Source of the DNA: Mangrovibacterium diazotrophicum
Lineage (GTDB): Bacteria; Bacteroidota; Bacteroidia; Bacteroidales; Prolixibacteraceae
Assembly (NCBI RefSeq): GCF_003610535.1
Contig: NZ_RAPN01000002.1
Location: 124,001 to 188,000, forward strand
DNA: 64,000 bases
Direction: 5' to 3'
The notes under the pieces are model-generated. The model was not told the DNA's origin. It made no database searches and saw nothing but the letters and a program-made list of their open reading frames with translations. The translations under genes and the position numbers were made by a program. Shown here one piece after another: positions 1 through 9,104 of the stretch; within the stretch, counting starts at the first letter, position 1, and each line of letters opens with the position of its first letter.

Positions 1-474
1 AGCGCCGCCAACAACTCCACCCAACGTCTTATTCGGACTTATTTCGGGCAGAATTCTCGTTTTCCCAAACAGCTGTCCACTAATCTGGCTGAATGCGTCG
101 AAAATCGAAAGTACCAGGAACGAGAACAGAATCAATTCTTTCGACAAACCACTGAACAGGAAAAAGCCGATTGTGAGCACGAAATACAAAAGCAGTGAAA
201 AGCCGAAGAATACTTTGTTCTCCAGATTCCGTCGATTAAACAGGCGAAATAACTCGACAACTCCGACCAGTCCAATAACAAGCGCCAGGTACCGGAAAAC
301 AACCGGATTGAGTACAATACTGAAAAACAGAATATTGATAATGAAAAAGTAGGCAATAAACTTCGTATAACTTTCCCGTGCAACGGCAGGATCCTTTTTG
401 CGGTTAATCAGGTAAAAACCGATTCCTCCCAGCACAAAGTAGACCAATATGATAATGTAAATCGTTTGAATCAT
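1..474 (-). CDS. CdsA-like phosphatidate cytidylyltransferase family protein, partial (C-terminus outside window)
   Basis: Reading the minus strand from the ATG at 474 gives 158 codons open to the window edge. The protein starts MIQTIYIIILVYFVLGG and has several hydrophobic segments. It then shows DAFSQISGQLFGKTRILPEI followed by SPNKTLGGVVGG. This resembles the CTP-transferase/CdsA signature, in which a GK or GR stretch is followed by an SPxKTxEG loop near the active site. The family makes CDP-activated lipids in the membrane. The start lies 15 bases beyond the TauE/SafE stop, so the two probably share a transcript. The C-terminal third, with the rest of the catalytic signature, is not visible, so the exact substrate is open. 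Confidence 0.72.
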   Translation of the reverse strand, partial: MIQTIYIIILVYFVLGGIGFYLINRKKDPAVARESYTKFIAYFFIINILFFSIVLNPVVFRYLALVIGLVGVVELFRLFNRRNLENKVFFGFSLLLYFVLTIGFFLFSGLSKELILFSFLVLSIFDAFSQISGQLFGKTRILPEISPNKTLGGVVGGA

Positions 475-488
475 CTCTTTTTTTAAAC

Positions 489-1283
489 TTATCCAACAAT
501 CATTAAAACTCCCAGCGCCACCATGACGGCAGCGTACCAATACCTGGCTTTATTTTCCGATTTATTGACTTTTGACTTGGTAAGCAATTTCGGCCCGGCC
601 AATGCTCCGACAACAGAACCAACTGTTAAAAATCCAACCAAAGTCAAGTCGATTTGCCCAACCAGGAAATGGGCTCCAATGGCAAAAATTGTGTTCACCA
701 ATACAATTAGCAATGACGTTCCAATAACCAGTTTAATTGGAATCCGAAGGGAAAACAATCCGGCCAAAACCGGCGCCGTTCCGCTTGTACCAAATGTTCC
801 AGTAATCACTCCTGCAAAAAATCCAAAGAAAGAAGTCTTTCCAATTTTCTCTTTTTGGGTCAGCTCAACGCACTCACCATTGTTTTCGGCTTTCTTCTTT
901 TTATAAGTATCGCGTACAATATTCGCAGCCATCAAAATGGAATAGATTCCAAAGCTGGTTTTCAACATCTCCGAACTTATACGACTGGTAATACCAGCCC
1001 CAACAAAAGCGCCGATGACACCGACTGCAGCAAACATCAGTGCCACTTTCACATCCACATTCTGATGCCGAAAATGGCCGGCCGATCCCACCAAACCAAT
1101 CGGCAAAGTAGCCACCAGCGAGGTAATTACTGCTGTTTGAGTAGGCACATGCAAAAGCAACGTGAGGATCGGCAAAAAGAAGAAGCCGCCTCCCCCGCCC
1201 AGCATCGTGCCAAACAAGCCAATAATAAATCCCAGCAACGGCAGGATAAAGTAAATCGTTTCTATAGGTGAATGCGATATCAT
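489..1283 (-). CDS. TauE/SafE family membrane permease (sulfite/organic anion exporter type)
   Basis: A 264-residue integral membrane protein with about eight hydrophobic segments in two halves. The first half has the glycine-rich LFGTMLGGGGGFFFLPIL near residues 23-40. The second half has the matching GFFAGVITGTFGTSGTAPVLAG near residues 152-172. This duplicated Gly-rich motif is typical of TauE/SafE (PF01925) permeases. A charged linker (KKKKAENNGE) separates the halves. The family exports sulfite, sulfoacetate or other small anions, but the substrate cannot be read from sequence. It sits directly upstream of the CdsA-like gene, with a 14-base gap. Confidence 0.9.
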   Translation of the reverse strand: MISHSPIETIYFILPLLGFIIGLFGTMLGGGGGFFFLPILTLLLHVPTQTAVITSLVATLPIGLVGSAGHFRHQNVDVKVALMFAAVGVIGAFVGAGITSRISSEMLKTSFGIYSILMAANIVRDTYKKKKAENNGECVELTQKEKIGKTSFFGFFAGVITGTFGTSGTAPVLAGLFSLRIPIKLVIGTSLLIVLVNTIFAIGAHFLVGQIDLTLVGFLTVGSVVGALAGPKLLTKSKVNKSENKARYWYAAVMVALGVLMIVG

Positions 1284-1321
1284 CTTAACTTGGCAAATCC
1301 GGTATTGTTCTTTTTTGAAAA

Positions 1322-2080
1322 TCAGCTTGCGGAAACAAGCTTGAAGTCCTCGATATTCACGTTGGTCAGGTATTCCAACTGAACAACAAGCAGACGGGAA
1401 CTCTTACCACTTTTAAAATTTTTCACTTCTATTTCGCGCGGATACATTTTCGCTTCCGCTCCACGTACACTTATGTAGTCTGAAAGGTCCGTCTGTGTTG
1501 TCAGGTTACCTTTCGAATCGAATGTTTCGATGCGCAGCAGTTCTTCTTTATCAACCGACACAAATGCCATGTCGTACTCATCTTCATCGTCTTTATGCAT
1601 TTTGATGACGTGGCATTGCACACCGTTTATTTCTTGCTTGCCCACAATATCCATGTTTGTTCCGGCACTGATGACCGAGCTAAACTGATTGATTGGGATT
1701 TCGCTGCCCAGCATTTTCAAGTTTCGCTGACTTGCGCGAATTTTTTGAATTTTCCCGGTAGCCGGCATGTAAATCTCAATAATTCCCCGTTGATCTTTCG
1801 AATCTGTGGTGAGGATTTTTGTACCGTTAATATTTTCAGGAGCTGTCACCTCAACCATCACTTTCTTCTCGTCACCAAACTGAGCGAACGAAACTTTCAT
1901 CGATTTTGTCTTCTCATTACCCTTGGCATCGAAAGTTTGCAGATCGAGCACCAGGTGAACATTTTTGAGCGACAGTTTTTCCTTTGAGCTTTCGTATATT
2001 TTTCGGGCTTCAACACTTTCGCCGGCAAACAGCTTCAGTGTTAGAATAATCAGCCCGGTAAGAATCATCAACTTTCTCAT
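1322..2080 (-). CDS. LolA-like outer membrane lipoprotein-sorting family protein
   Basis: A 252-residue exported protein with a signal peptide (MRKLMILTGLIILTLKLFAG). The rest is a beta-rich LolA-like fold. Regions such as QRGIIEIYMPATGKIQKIRA and VQCHVIKMHKDDEDEYDMAF resemble the family of periplasmic LolA/LppX-like proteins (PF17131) encoded beside MMPL/RND exporters. It follows the exporter at 2094-4343 with a 13-base gap, so the pair is almost certainly one operon. The likely role is to accept a lipid or lipoprotein from the RND pump and carry it across the periplasm. This is inferred from the gene pairing. Confidence 0.83.
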   Translation of the reverse strand: MRKLMILTGLIILTLKLFAGESVEARKIYESSKEKLSLKNVHLVLDLQTFDAKGNEKTKSMKVSFAQFGDEKKVMVEVTAPENINGTKILTTDSKDQRGIIEIYMPATGKIQKIRASQRNLKMLGSEIPINQFSSVISAGTNMDIVGKQEINGVQCHVIKMHKDDEDEYDMAFVSVDKEELLRIETFDSKGNLTTQTDLSDYISVRGAEAKMYPREIEVKNFKSGKSSRLLVVQLEYLTNVNIEDFKLVSAS

Positions 2081-2093
2081 GTATACTAATTTT

Positions 2094-4343
2094 CTAGAAT
2101 TCTAAGAATTTGGGTTTATAAACAACAATGATGGCCGGAATCAACAACAGCGCGCAAATCAGGCATGCAAAAATTGACACGACCACCAAAACACCAAAGA
2201 AGCGCAAGGGAGCAAAACTTGAAAAAATAAGTGCAGAAAAGCCAACAATCACTGACAGTGCGTTGAAGACGATTCCACGCCCTGCGGTCTGCAGGGTCTT
2301 GGTCACAGCTAAGCTTCGGTCCTTGCAAACGATATATTCAGCCTTGTACCGCCACAGAAAGTGGATGGTGTAATCCACTCCAACCCCAATCATAATCGAG
2401 GATAACAAAGCAGTAACAATATCCAGCGGGATATTCAGAACACCCATCAGTCCAAAAAGGAACAATGATGATAAGAGCAAAGGTAAACTACCTTTTGTAC
2501 CCGCGGCAAAAGATTTGAATATTATTGTCAATAAAATAAAGATAATCAGCAATGCCAGGATCATCGAGGATATCTGTCCCTGAATGACCATATCGGCAAT
2601 TTGGATTTTCGAAAGCCCCGGACCTGCAATAAAAGCGACATTCGGATCGCCTTTCGTCATGTCCTTCAACGCTTTTAAAACCTTCTTCCCGGTTTGGTTA
2701 CTTCCGTCGGTTAAACTAACCAGAATCCTGGCGTGCTGATAATTGTAATCAATAAACTGCGAAACCTGCCCTTCGTAGCCGCTCATCGAAATCAGTTCCA
2801 GGTATTGCTCGGCCTCTGCCTCCGATTGTGGCAACTGGCCGTAACCCGGTTCTCCGGGCTCGTTCAGCCCTTTGCTCAGCTCACGCATGAAAATGCTTGG
2901 AGAAATTATGTTTCCGATTCCACTCACCGTTTCCATTTTCTGAGTGTACTCATCCATGCGCTTTAATGTTTCCGGCGCGAGTACATCTCCGGCAAAAAGG
3001 ACAGAAACATATTGCGAGCCGCCAAACTTTTGATTGACCAGTTCAATTCCTTTTTTGATATCAGACTTACCGGTAAAATAGCTTTCTACGTTGGTGTCAA
3101 CTTTCAACAACATCATTCCGCCAACGCTCAAAATCGCAACCCCGGCAAAAGTTCCTAACACCGTTTTCGGAGCCTTTGAAATCCAGGTTGAAAACCGATT
3201 CAAAATCCGGTCAACTAACGAGATTTTTCCTTCGTTTTCTTGTCGGTTCACTTTAGGCTTACGGTAAAAGGTCAACAAAACCGGCACCAAATAGAGGCTC
3301 ATCAACAACGCCGTACCGATACCGAATGATGCCAGAATACCTAACTGTGCCGCTGGAGCCATTTTATGAGAAAGCAGCCCCAACATACCGCCGATTGTTG
3401 TTAAAGCCGTGATAACAATTGGCTTTCGGAGTTCCCGATTGATCAGCACAGCAATTTCTTTCAAACCAGTCACGCTTCCCTCGCGATACTTTTCCTGGTA
3501 TAAATTGATAAGATGGATACTATAGTCGTTGGCAATTGCGATCAACATAATTGGGAGTAAAACTGAAATCAGTGAAATTTCCCAACCAAGTGCGCCCATC
3601 AAACCAAATGAAAAAACGATCGATAAAATAACGACCACAAAAGGCAACACGACTCCTTTCCATTCCCGAAACGAAAAATACAGCATAAGTACCATCAGCA
3701 CCAATGCTGCGGGTAACAATGTCAGCAAGTCTGTCTTAATATACGATTTGATTGACTGACGGATGTAGGGCAAGCCACCAAGGTAAATTTGATCGTCTCC
3801 CGGGTTCACATCAATCACTTGTTGAATATCCGGTACAATTTTATTGTCAGCAACATCGGGTGATTTCGAAAGAATAATCGCGGTAGCTGTCAAGTCTTTC
3901 GAAACAAACCGCTTTCCCATTTCGTTGGTCAGCAAACGCTTTCCGAGATTTGCCAGCCCAACAGAATCAGAAGAAATATCTGTGATGATCGGATCAAATG
4001 AGGTAAATCCGTCCTCAAGCTTAATCTCCAAAACATCGCGGATAGACATGCAACGCTCTACACCGTCAACATCAGCCAATTCATCGGTAAGTTTTGTGAG
4101 TCGATCAAATGTTTCCGGGTTAATAATTCCGTGACCGTTCGTCAGGATCAGCATGATTTTCTCGTTACCTCCAAACAGGCTGTCGAGCTTCTGCATGTAG
4201 ACATGGTTGCCAACACCGCCGGGAATGTAGTCATTGAAGCTGGGATTAATTCTCAACCGATCAAATTGGGTAACCGCGACTGCCGTAAATACGACCAAAA
4301 TCGCCACCAACCAAAGTCTATATTTTGAAATCAGATTTTCCAA
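2094..4343 (-). CDS. MMPL/RND superfamily exporter
   Basis: A 749-residue protein with the two-half RND/MMPL layout. There is one N-terminal membrane helix (about 8-28), a large periplasmic loop, a bundle of helices around 200-370 containing a GxxxDYSIH-type motif (ANDYSIHLINLY), a second periplasmic loop, and a second bundle around 590-745 with GVDYTIHFLWRY. The repeated DYSIH/DYTIH in the fourth helix of each half is the proton-relay signature of the family. The start is TTG at 4343. An in-frame TAA lies immediately upstream and no ATG is near, so a rare start codon is required. It is paired with the LolA-like gene. Substrate unknown, probably a lipid or hydrophobic compound. Confidence 0.88.
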   Translation of the reverse strand: MENLISKYRLWLVAILVVFTAVAVTQFDRLRINPSFNDYIPGGVGNHVYMQKLDSLFGGNEKIMLILTNGHGIINPETFDRLTKLTDELADVDGVERCMSIRDVLEIKLEDGFTSFDPIITDISSDSVGLANLGKRLLTNEMGKRFVSKDLTATAIILSKSPDVADNKIVPDIQQVIDVNPGDDQIYLGGLPYIRQSIKSYIKTDLLTLLPAALVLMVLMLYFSFREWKGVVLPFVVVILSIVFSFGLMGALGWEISLISVLLPIMLIAIANDYSIHLINLYQEKYREGSVTGLKEIAVLINRELRKPIVITALTTIGGMLGLLSHKMAPAAQLGILASFGIGTALLMSLYLVPVLLTFYRKPKVNRQENEGKISLVDRILNRFSTWISKAPKTVLGTFAGVAILSVGGMMLLKVDTNVESYFTGKSDIKKGIELVNQKFGGSQYVSVLFAGDVLAPETLKRMDEYTQKMETVSGIGNIISPSIFMRELSKGLNEPGEPGYGQLPQSEAEAEQYLELISMSGYEGQVSQFIDYNYQHARILVSLTDGSNQTGKKVLKALKDMTKGDPNVAFIAGPGLSKIQIADMVIQGQISSMILALLIIFILLTIIFKSFAAGTKGSLPLLLSSLFLFGLMGVLNIPLDIVTALLSSIMIGVGVDYTIHFLWRYKAEYIVCKDRSLAVTKTLQTAGRGIVFNALSVIVGFSALIFSSFAPLRFFGVLVVVSIFACLICALLLIPAIIVVYKPKFLEF

Positions 4344-4396
4344 TTAACTAAAGTTGTCTTTGAGGTATTTATTCACTCGAGCCCGCGTACTCATTT

Positions 4397-4437
4397 ATAC
4401 ATTTAAATATATAAACATATAAATCCTTGCAAATATA
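4397..4437 (-). promoter_or_regulatory. Candidate promoter and AT-rich inverted repeat upstream of the MMPL gene
   Basis: On the minus strand, TATATTTG at 4437-4430 matches the Bacteroidota -7 consensus TAnnTTTG. Just downstream (4397-4428), ATTTATA and TATAAAT-type arms flank an AT-rich core, which could be an operator. No clear -33 TTTG is visible. The AT-richness makes the repeat weak evidence. Confidence 0.4.
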
Positions 4438-5033
4438 ATCGGATTTCCGAGCATCAATCTGAATACTTTCTCTTATTTACTTCAACTGTACTCATATAAG
4501 CTTTCTGTATCCTTAACTTATCCAACAAGCTTCAAATCCTCAAATCAATGATTCAATTCATGTTACAACTAAAAAATTACAAATACGATACCTAATTAGC
4601 ATATTGGTCGAATAACTACTTAGAGATGAATTAATCCGATGATCCTCAATAAAGAGCGAATGCTTGAATCTGATATTAATTTTCAGTTAAGCTAAGCTTC
4701 ACTTTTTATAAAATTTCCACCGAGCACCCCTCACAAGATATTGCTTTCCCTAAACAATTAAGCCTGTTATTCCGTGTTTAACAACTACTTTTATCGTCCC
4801 GTCCCCAAACGGAAAATGCAATCATTCTGTACAATACATTTTCAAAATGGCGGCAGTTTAACGACAACTGTGTTTTTGGGCAAACCGACCAAATCCGTAT
4901 TTGAGTAGCAAACTTAAATATTTTTCTTCAATTTGAACGATCCCTGTTTTTTACAATTTTCACGAACCACCCAACGACGCAGAGTTAAAAATGCAGGGGA
5001 AACCTTCAGAAGCGGGCAACTGAGACAATAAAA
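4438..5033. other. Intergenic region with no recognised gene
   Basis: About 600 bases between the exporter promoter and the terminator at 5034. It is AT-rich and stops are frequent in all frames. I see no RNA gene, repeat or conserved motif in it. Confidence 0.6.
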
Positions 5034-5059
5034 AAGAGCAGCTCTTTCGAACTGCTCTT
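5034..5059 (-). terminator. Intrinsic terminator-like hairpin downstream of the phosphoesterase gene
   Basis: Arms AAGAGCAG (5034-5041) and CTGCTCTT (5052-5059) pair perfectly around the loop CTCTTTCGAA, with an A-run to the left that gives a U-run on the minus-strand transcript. It lies 40 bases after the stop of the gene ending at 5099. A near copy is found at 60304-60337. Confidence 0.8.
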
Positions 5060-5098
5060 CTATCGTATTCCTAACGAAAATCTGTATTGACTATCAAG

Positions 5099-7822
5099 CT
5101 AATCCTCATCGTAATTTTTCTGAAAGTCTTCACGTGCATCATCCACATCATCCATGTCCGGACCCTGTTCAATTTTAGTCCAATCAATCGTTTTGTGGTA
5201 TTTCTTCATTGCAAGCTCAGCATCGAAAATCCGACTATCATGGCGTTCCAACGTGTACGGCGTAAAATCCGGTTCATCTGTAAAGAAGTCCTGTAACAAC
5301 GAAGCTGTCAAATCGAAATGATTGACATTGGGTACATCCAGGATATTATAGATTGTTTTCAGAATAGCACCAAAATTGGCATGGGTGTGCGAAACGTAGC
5401 CATGCTTCACGTAAGGTCCCGCCATCATCAACACCGAGCGGTGCCCGTCGATGTGGTCAACTCCACCCTGCGGATCATCCTCGGTGATAATCACCAGCAT
5501 GTCTTTCCAGTATTTGGTGCGCGACAAAAAGTGAAGCACACGTCCCACTGCCAAATCATTGTCAACCATGTAAGATTGTCGGTAAGGATAACCATCTTCC
5601 GGTCGCGGGCCTGTTCCGTGATCGTTCGGAATCATCATGGTCACAAAAGCCGGCATTTCGCATTCCCCGTCAATCCACTTTTCCGTAAACTCTTTTTCAA
5701 ACTGATCCATCCGATACTGATCCGGAATATTCATATTATAACCGGCATAGTTATGACTGGTTCGCTTAAACAAAGCTTTTGGCATCGGAATCATTACCGC
5801 GTGCGCCGCTCCGGTATTAGTATCGTACCACTCTTCGCGTTCGTGCCCCGACTCGTTAGCCTGTCCGAAGTTGTAAAAGTCGACACCGCGGCGCTCCATA
5901 GCTTCCCACATTCCGCCAATCTCGCCGTAATCTTCCGGGTCGATACTTCCAATAGTCTGTGGCGGACGCCGGCCTTCAGCTTTGGAGAACCACTTGGCCG
6001 TTTTCGAAGTAGCTGCATTGGCTTCCACCCATTCGTTCGGAATGACGCCAACCAACCAGTGGTGCCCATGCACCGAAGCATCGCTGTCGCAGTAATAATT
6101 ATCGGAAAAAGCAAACTGCTTAGCGGCCTTGATGTGGTTCGGAGAAATCCGAAGATTCGGGAACAATCCCTGCACCGAATCAGGCAACGTATAAGTGTTG
6201 TTTACGCCGAAGCGAGCCAGGGTACTGTCACCAATAGCGCCATTTTTCAGTTGTCCGAAAATCTCGTCGTAGGTACGGTTTTCCTTGGTTATGTAGACAA
6301 TGTGTTTAATCGGACTTTGACGTAAACCTGCCACTGGGGGCAACGGATTAGTTCCATCGTCCTCCACCTCCGTTTCTTTGAATGTGTTGCCAATGGCCTG
6401 CTTCGTATATTCAGCTAATTTTTCGGTCGTAGGCACTGCTACCTTCTGAAAACTCCCCAGCTGAATTTGATTCACATTACTGCCCTGCACAGGTGCCACA
6501 AAACCTTGTCCGCCCGTTGGGCCAGCTCCCCATCCCCGGCAGGTAATGATGTAAAGATCTTTGTCATCATTCGACAGCTCCACACGCGTTGGTCCCCATC
6601 CGGAAGGAATTAATCCAGTAGTCGTCCGGGAAGGGATATCGATTACCGCAACAGCATTAAAACCAAGCAAGGCCACGTAAAGTGTTTTCTCGTCTTTCGA
6701 CATAGTAATTCCGAAGGGAAGTAGCCCGCGCACATGGTCAATCCGATCATCAATTTTAATTGGAATTCGGCCAACCAGCTCCTGTGTTCTGTAATCAATA
6801 ATTGCCACATTATCGTTCGTAGCATTGGTCACATAGGCATATTCGCGGCCCACAGCAATTGAGTTCGGACTGGCACCGCCAACAACTTCCGCATCCTCTA
6901 CGGTTTCACCAACCAGGTAGCCGGTTTTAAACTTACTGATCACCGTATCCTGTTCAAGGTCGATCGTGAAAACGCTCATCGCATCCAGGCTATTGGGATC
7001 GCCAAGACCAGGAATTTGCTTGCCTTCCACCAAAGTGCCGTTTCGAGATTCCGGCGTATTTTCACCATACGGGTGATGCGAAATCATCAAATCTTTCACA
7101 TTCTCGGGCGTTGCCCCGGTAATGAGCGGATAAGAATAAACGCCCACATTGGCCACAAATGCCTGCTTTCGATCGGGACTAATGGCAATACCAAAAGGCT
7201 GTCGACCAACCCGCACCGAGCCGGTTATTTTTTTCGTATCCAGGTTTAACCGAACCATACGAAAATTCGCCCGATCCAACACCAAAAGCTCGTTTTTATC
7301 CGGATCATAAACCAGATCGGAGGTAAAACTATCTTCGAAATCTTCGCCCTTGAATTTTCCATCAAGTGAAATGCTACCCACCTTTTGGAGCTTTTCAAGA
7401 TCATAAATTACAACATCGCCATTGTCGCCTCCGCTGAGGTACACATAGCGGGAATCGCCACCAAACGACACCCCCAGATATGAGCCTTTCACCAACGGCG
7501 AAGGAACACTTCCGTCGTAACTGGGTACTCGCTGAACCATCAACTTTTCGGTATCAACAATTGTGATCACGCCATTGTGAAGCGTCACCGCCTTTTTCCC
7601 ATCGGGCGAAATAGCCATGCCATACGGATCGTTTGTTATTGGCAAAACCTCGCCAACAGGAGTCACAAAACGCCCCGAAGGCAACACCGTTATTCCATCG
7701 TGATCGATCTTGCAATACTGATCACGCCCCGGAACCTGCAATACTTTTACCGTTTGAACTGTCGGCTTACAAGCCCCCATTGCCAAAACAAGAGCTGCCA
7801 ACAAATAGGATTTCATATTCAT
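5099..7822 (-). CDS. Lipoprotein with YncE-like beta-propeller and phospholipase C-type phosphoesterase domain
   Basis: A 907-residue surface or periplasmic lipoprotein with signal MNMKSYLLAALVLAMGAC, cysteine 18 being the lipid site. Residues about 40-460 hold repeated beta-propeller blades (PYGMAISPDGKKAVT, PFGIAISPDRKQAFVA, PFGITMSKDEKTLYVALL), as in YncE proteins. Residues about 500-860 match the phosphoesterase/PLC family PF04185. They include ENRTYDEIFG near the metal site, HGHHWLVGVIPNEW, and ITEDDPQGGVDHIDGHRS. The family hydrolyses phosphate diesters of lipids and related molecules. It lies 154 bases downstream of phnW on the same strand, so it may be the extracytoplasmic first step of the phosphonate pathway. 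Its substrate is not known. An alternative start is the ATG at 7816. Confidence 0.86.
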   Translation of the reverse strand: MNMKSYLLAALVLAMGACKPTVQTVKVLQVPGRDQYCKIDHDGITVLPSGRFVTPVGEVLPITNDPYGMAISPDGKKAVTLHNGVITIVDTEKLMVQRVPSYDGSVPSPLVKGSYLGVSFGGDSRYVYLSGGDNGDVVIYDLEKLQKVGSISLDGKFKGEDFEDSFTSDLVYDPDKNELLVLDRANFRMVRLNLDTKKITGSVRVGRQPFGIAISPDRKQAFVANVGVYSYPLITGATPENVKDLMISHHPYGENTPESRNGTLVEGKQIPGLGDPNSLDAMSVFTIDLEQDTVISKFKTGYLVGETVEDAEVVGGASPNSIAVGREYAYVTNATNDNVAIIDYRTQELVGRIPIKIDDRIDHVRGLLPFGITMSKDEKTLYVALLGFNAVAVIDIPSRTTTGLIPSGWGPTRVELSNDDKDLYIITCRGWGAGPTGGQGFVAPVQGSNVNQIQLGSFQKVAVPTTEKLAEYTKQAIGNTFKETEVEDDGTNPLPPVAGLRQSPIKHIVYITKENRTYDEIFGQLKNGAIGDSTLARFGVNNTYTLPDSVQGLFPNLRISPNHIKAAKQFAFSDNYYCDSDASVHGHHWLVGVIPNEWVEANAATSKTAKWFSKAEGRRPPQTIGSIDPEDYGEIGGMWEAMERRGVDFYNFGQANESGHEREEWYDTNTGAAHAVMIPMPKALFKRTSHNYAGYNMNIPDQYRMDQFEKEFTEKWIDGECEMPAFVTMMIPNDHGTGPRPEDGYPYRQSYMVDNDLAVGRVLHFLSRTKYWKDMLVIITEDDPQGGVDHIDGHRSVLMMAGPYVKHGYVSHTHANFGAILKTIYNILDVPNVNHFDLTASLLQDFFTDEPDFTPYTLERHDSRIFDAELAMKKYHKTIDWTKIEQGPDMDDVDDAREDFQKNYDED

Positions 7823-7976
7823 GAAAATAAGTTTTTAATAACCCACACTACATATTTCGTCACAACGCAAAATAGTCGTCCTGAATGGGAAATCAATTGC
7901 AATATTTTAATCTTTCAATGTCATTCCGATTACTTTTCACCTGAATGCCAGCCGAACCGGGCGGGATGAATTCGTC

Positions 7977-9092
7977 TTACCAAAATTTAACCTGACCGAT
8001 CGTCTGCACCAGCATTTCCATATCCGAAGGATAAACTTCGCCGATGTTTCCAATACGGAAAGTGTCGCCCTGCGTCACTTTTCCGGGGTAAATCACGAAG
8101 CCTTTTTCCTTCAGGCGATCATATAATTCCTTGAACACATATTTTTCAGATGATGGCGAACGAAAAGAAGTAATGATCGGAGAATGCAATTCATCGGGCA
8201 AAAGGGTTTCGAAGCCGATACTCCGCATCCCCGAGACCAACGTCTTTTGATTCGTACAGTATCGCTCAAAGCGTTTCTCTACACCACCTTCCTGCTCCAA
8301 TTCCAACAAGGCCTGCAAAAAGGCGCGCACCACATGCGTTGGTGATGTAAAGCGCCACTTGCCTCCGCCATTCTCCATCGTATTCCACTGATCGTACAAA
8401 TCGAGCGACAACGAACGCGCCTGACCTTCGCATTTCGCCAACTCATGTTTGTCGGCGATAATGAATGAAAAACCAGGCACTCCCTGAATACACTTATTTG
8501 GCGAACTAATCAGAAAATCAGCACCCCAATCCCTCATATCCAGCGGAATACCACCAAAGCTGCTCATGGCATCGAGGATACAAACGATATTCCGACTCTT
8601 CGCTTCAGCCAGTACCTCGCGAACAGGATTCAGAATGCCGGTTGTGGTTTCGCAGTGAACAACTGCAAGATGTGTGATATCCGGGTTTTCGTCCAGCATG
8701 CGTTTGAGTTCTCCGATTTCAGGAGGATTAACCTCAGACAAAGCATAAACCAGGTGATTGATTTTCAACGCTTGTGCAATTTGAACCATTCGGGTACCGT
8801 ACGCACCATTGGCAATCACGAGCAACTTTCCATCAGCGGGTACAGCCGAACCAATCACTGATTCCACTCCGAAACTACCACTCCCCTGCATCAACACAGA
8901 AGTATAGTTTTCCGGATTGCGACTTGCTAACTGCACCAAACGGCCGCGGATTTCCTGTACAATATTATGGTTGTAATCGTCGTCCCAGGTACACCAGTCG
9001 CGCAACATAACCGCCTTTACCGTTTTGCTGGTCGACAAAGGACCAGGCGTTAACAACAAGTAAGGATTATCAGGCAATGAATTTAGTTCCAT
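7977..9092 (-). CDS. phnW: 2-aminoethylphosphonate--pyruvate transaminase
   Basis: A 371-residue class V aminotransferase of normal PhnW length. The N-terminal [20 protein letters not shown] with [11 protein letters not shown] is the PhnW hallmark. D174 in [11 protein letters not shown] should bind the PLP ring nitrogen, and K200 in [13 protein letters not shown] should be the Schiff-base lysine. The enzyme moves the amino group of 2-aminoethylphosphonate to pyruvate, giving phosphonoacetaldehyde and alanine in the cytoplasm. It is 12 bases downstream of the DUF5690 transporter gene and in line with the pbfA-like gene. The PhnX-like hydrolase on the opposite strand (12578) would consume its product. 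Confidence 0.95.
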   Translation of the reverse strand: MELNSLPDNPYLLLTPGPLSTSKTVKAVMLRDWCTWDDDYNHNIVQEIRGRLVQLASRNPENYTSVLMQGSGSFGVESVIGSAVPADGKLLVIANGAYGTRMVQIAQALKINHLVYALSEVNPPEIGELKRMLDENPDITHLAVVHCETTTGILNPVREVLAEAKSRNIVCILDAMSSFGGIPLDMRDWGADFLISSPNKCIQGVPGFSFIIADKHELAKCEGQARSLSLDLYDQWNTMENGGGKWRFTSPTHVVRAFLQALLELEQEGGVEKRFERYCTNQKTLVSGMRSIGFETLLPDELHSPIITSFRSPSSEKYVFKELYDRLKEKGFVIYPGKVTQGDTFRIGNIGEVYPSDMEMLVQTIGQVKFW

Positions 9093-9104
9093 CGTTTTAT
9101 TCGT

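Noticed and set aside
132-383. An 83-residue minus-strand frame inside the first gene
   Set aside because: It is out of frame with the CdsA-like protein, which has the matching family motifs. The small frame has no recognisable features.
5318-6325. A 335-residue plus-strand open frame
   Set aside because: It is antisense to the phosphoesterase domain, whose metal motifs are clear. The frame is rich in His and Arg, as expected of a shadow frame.
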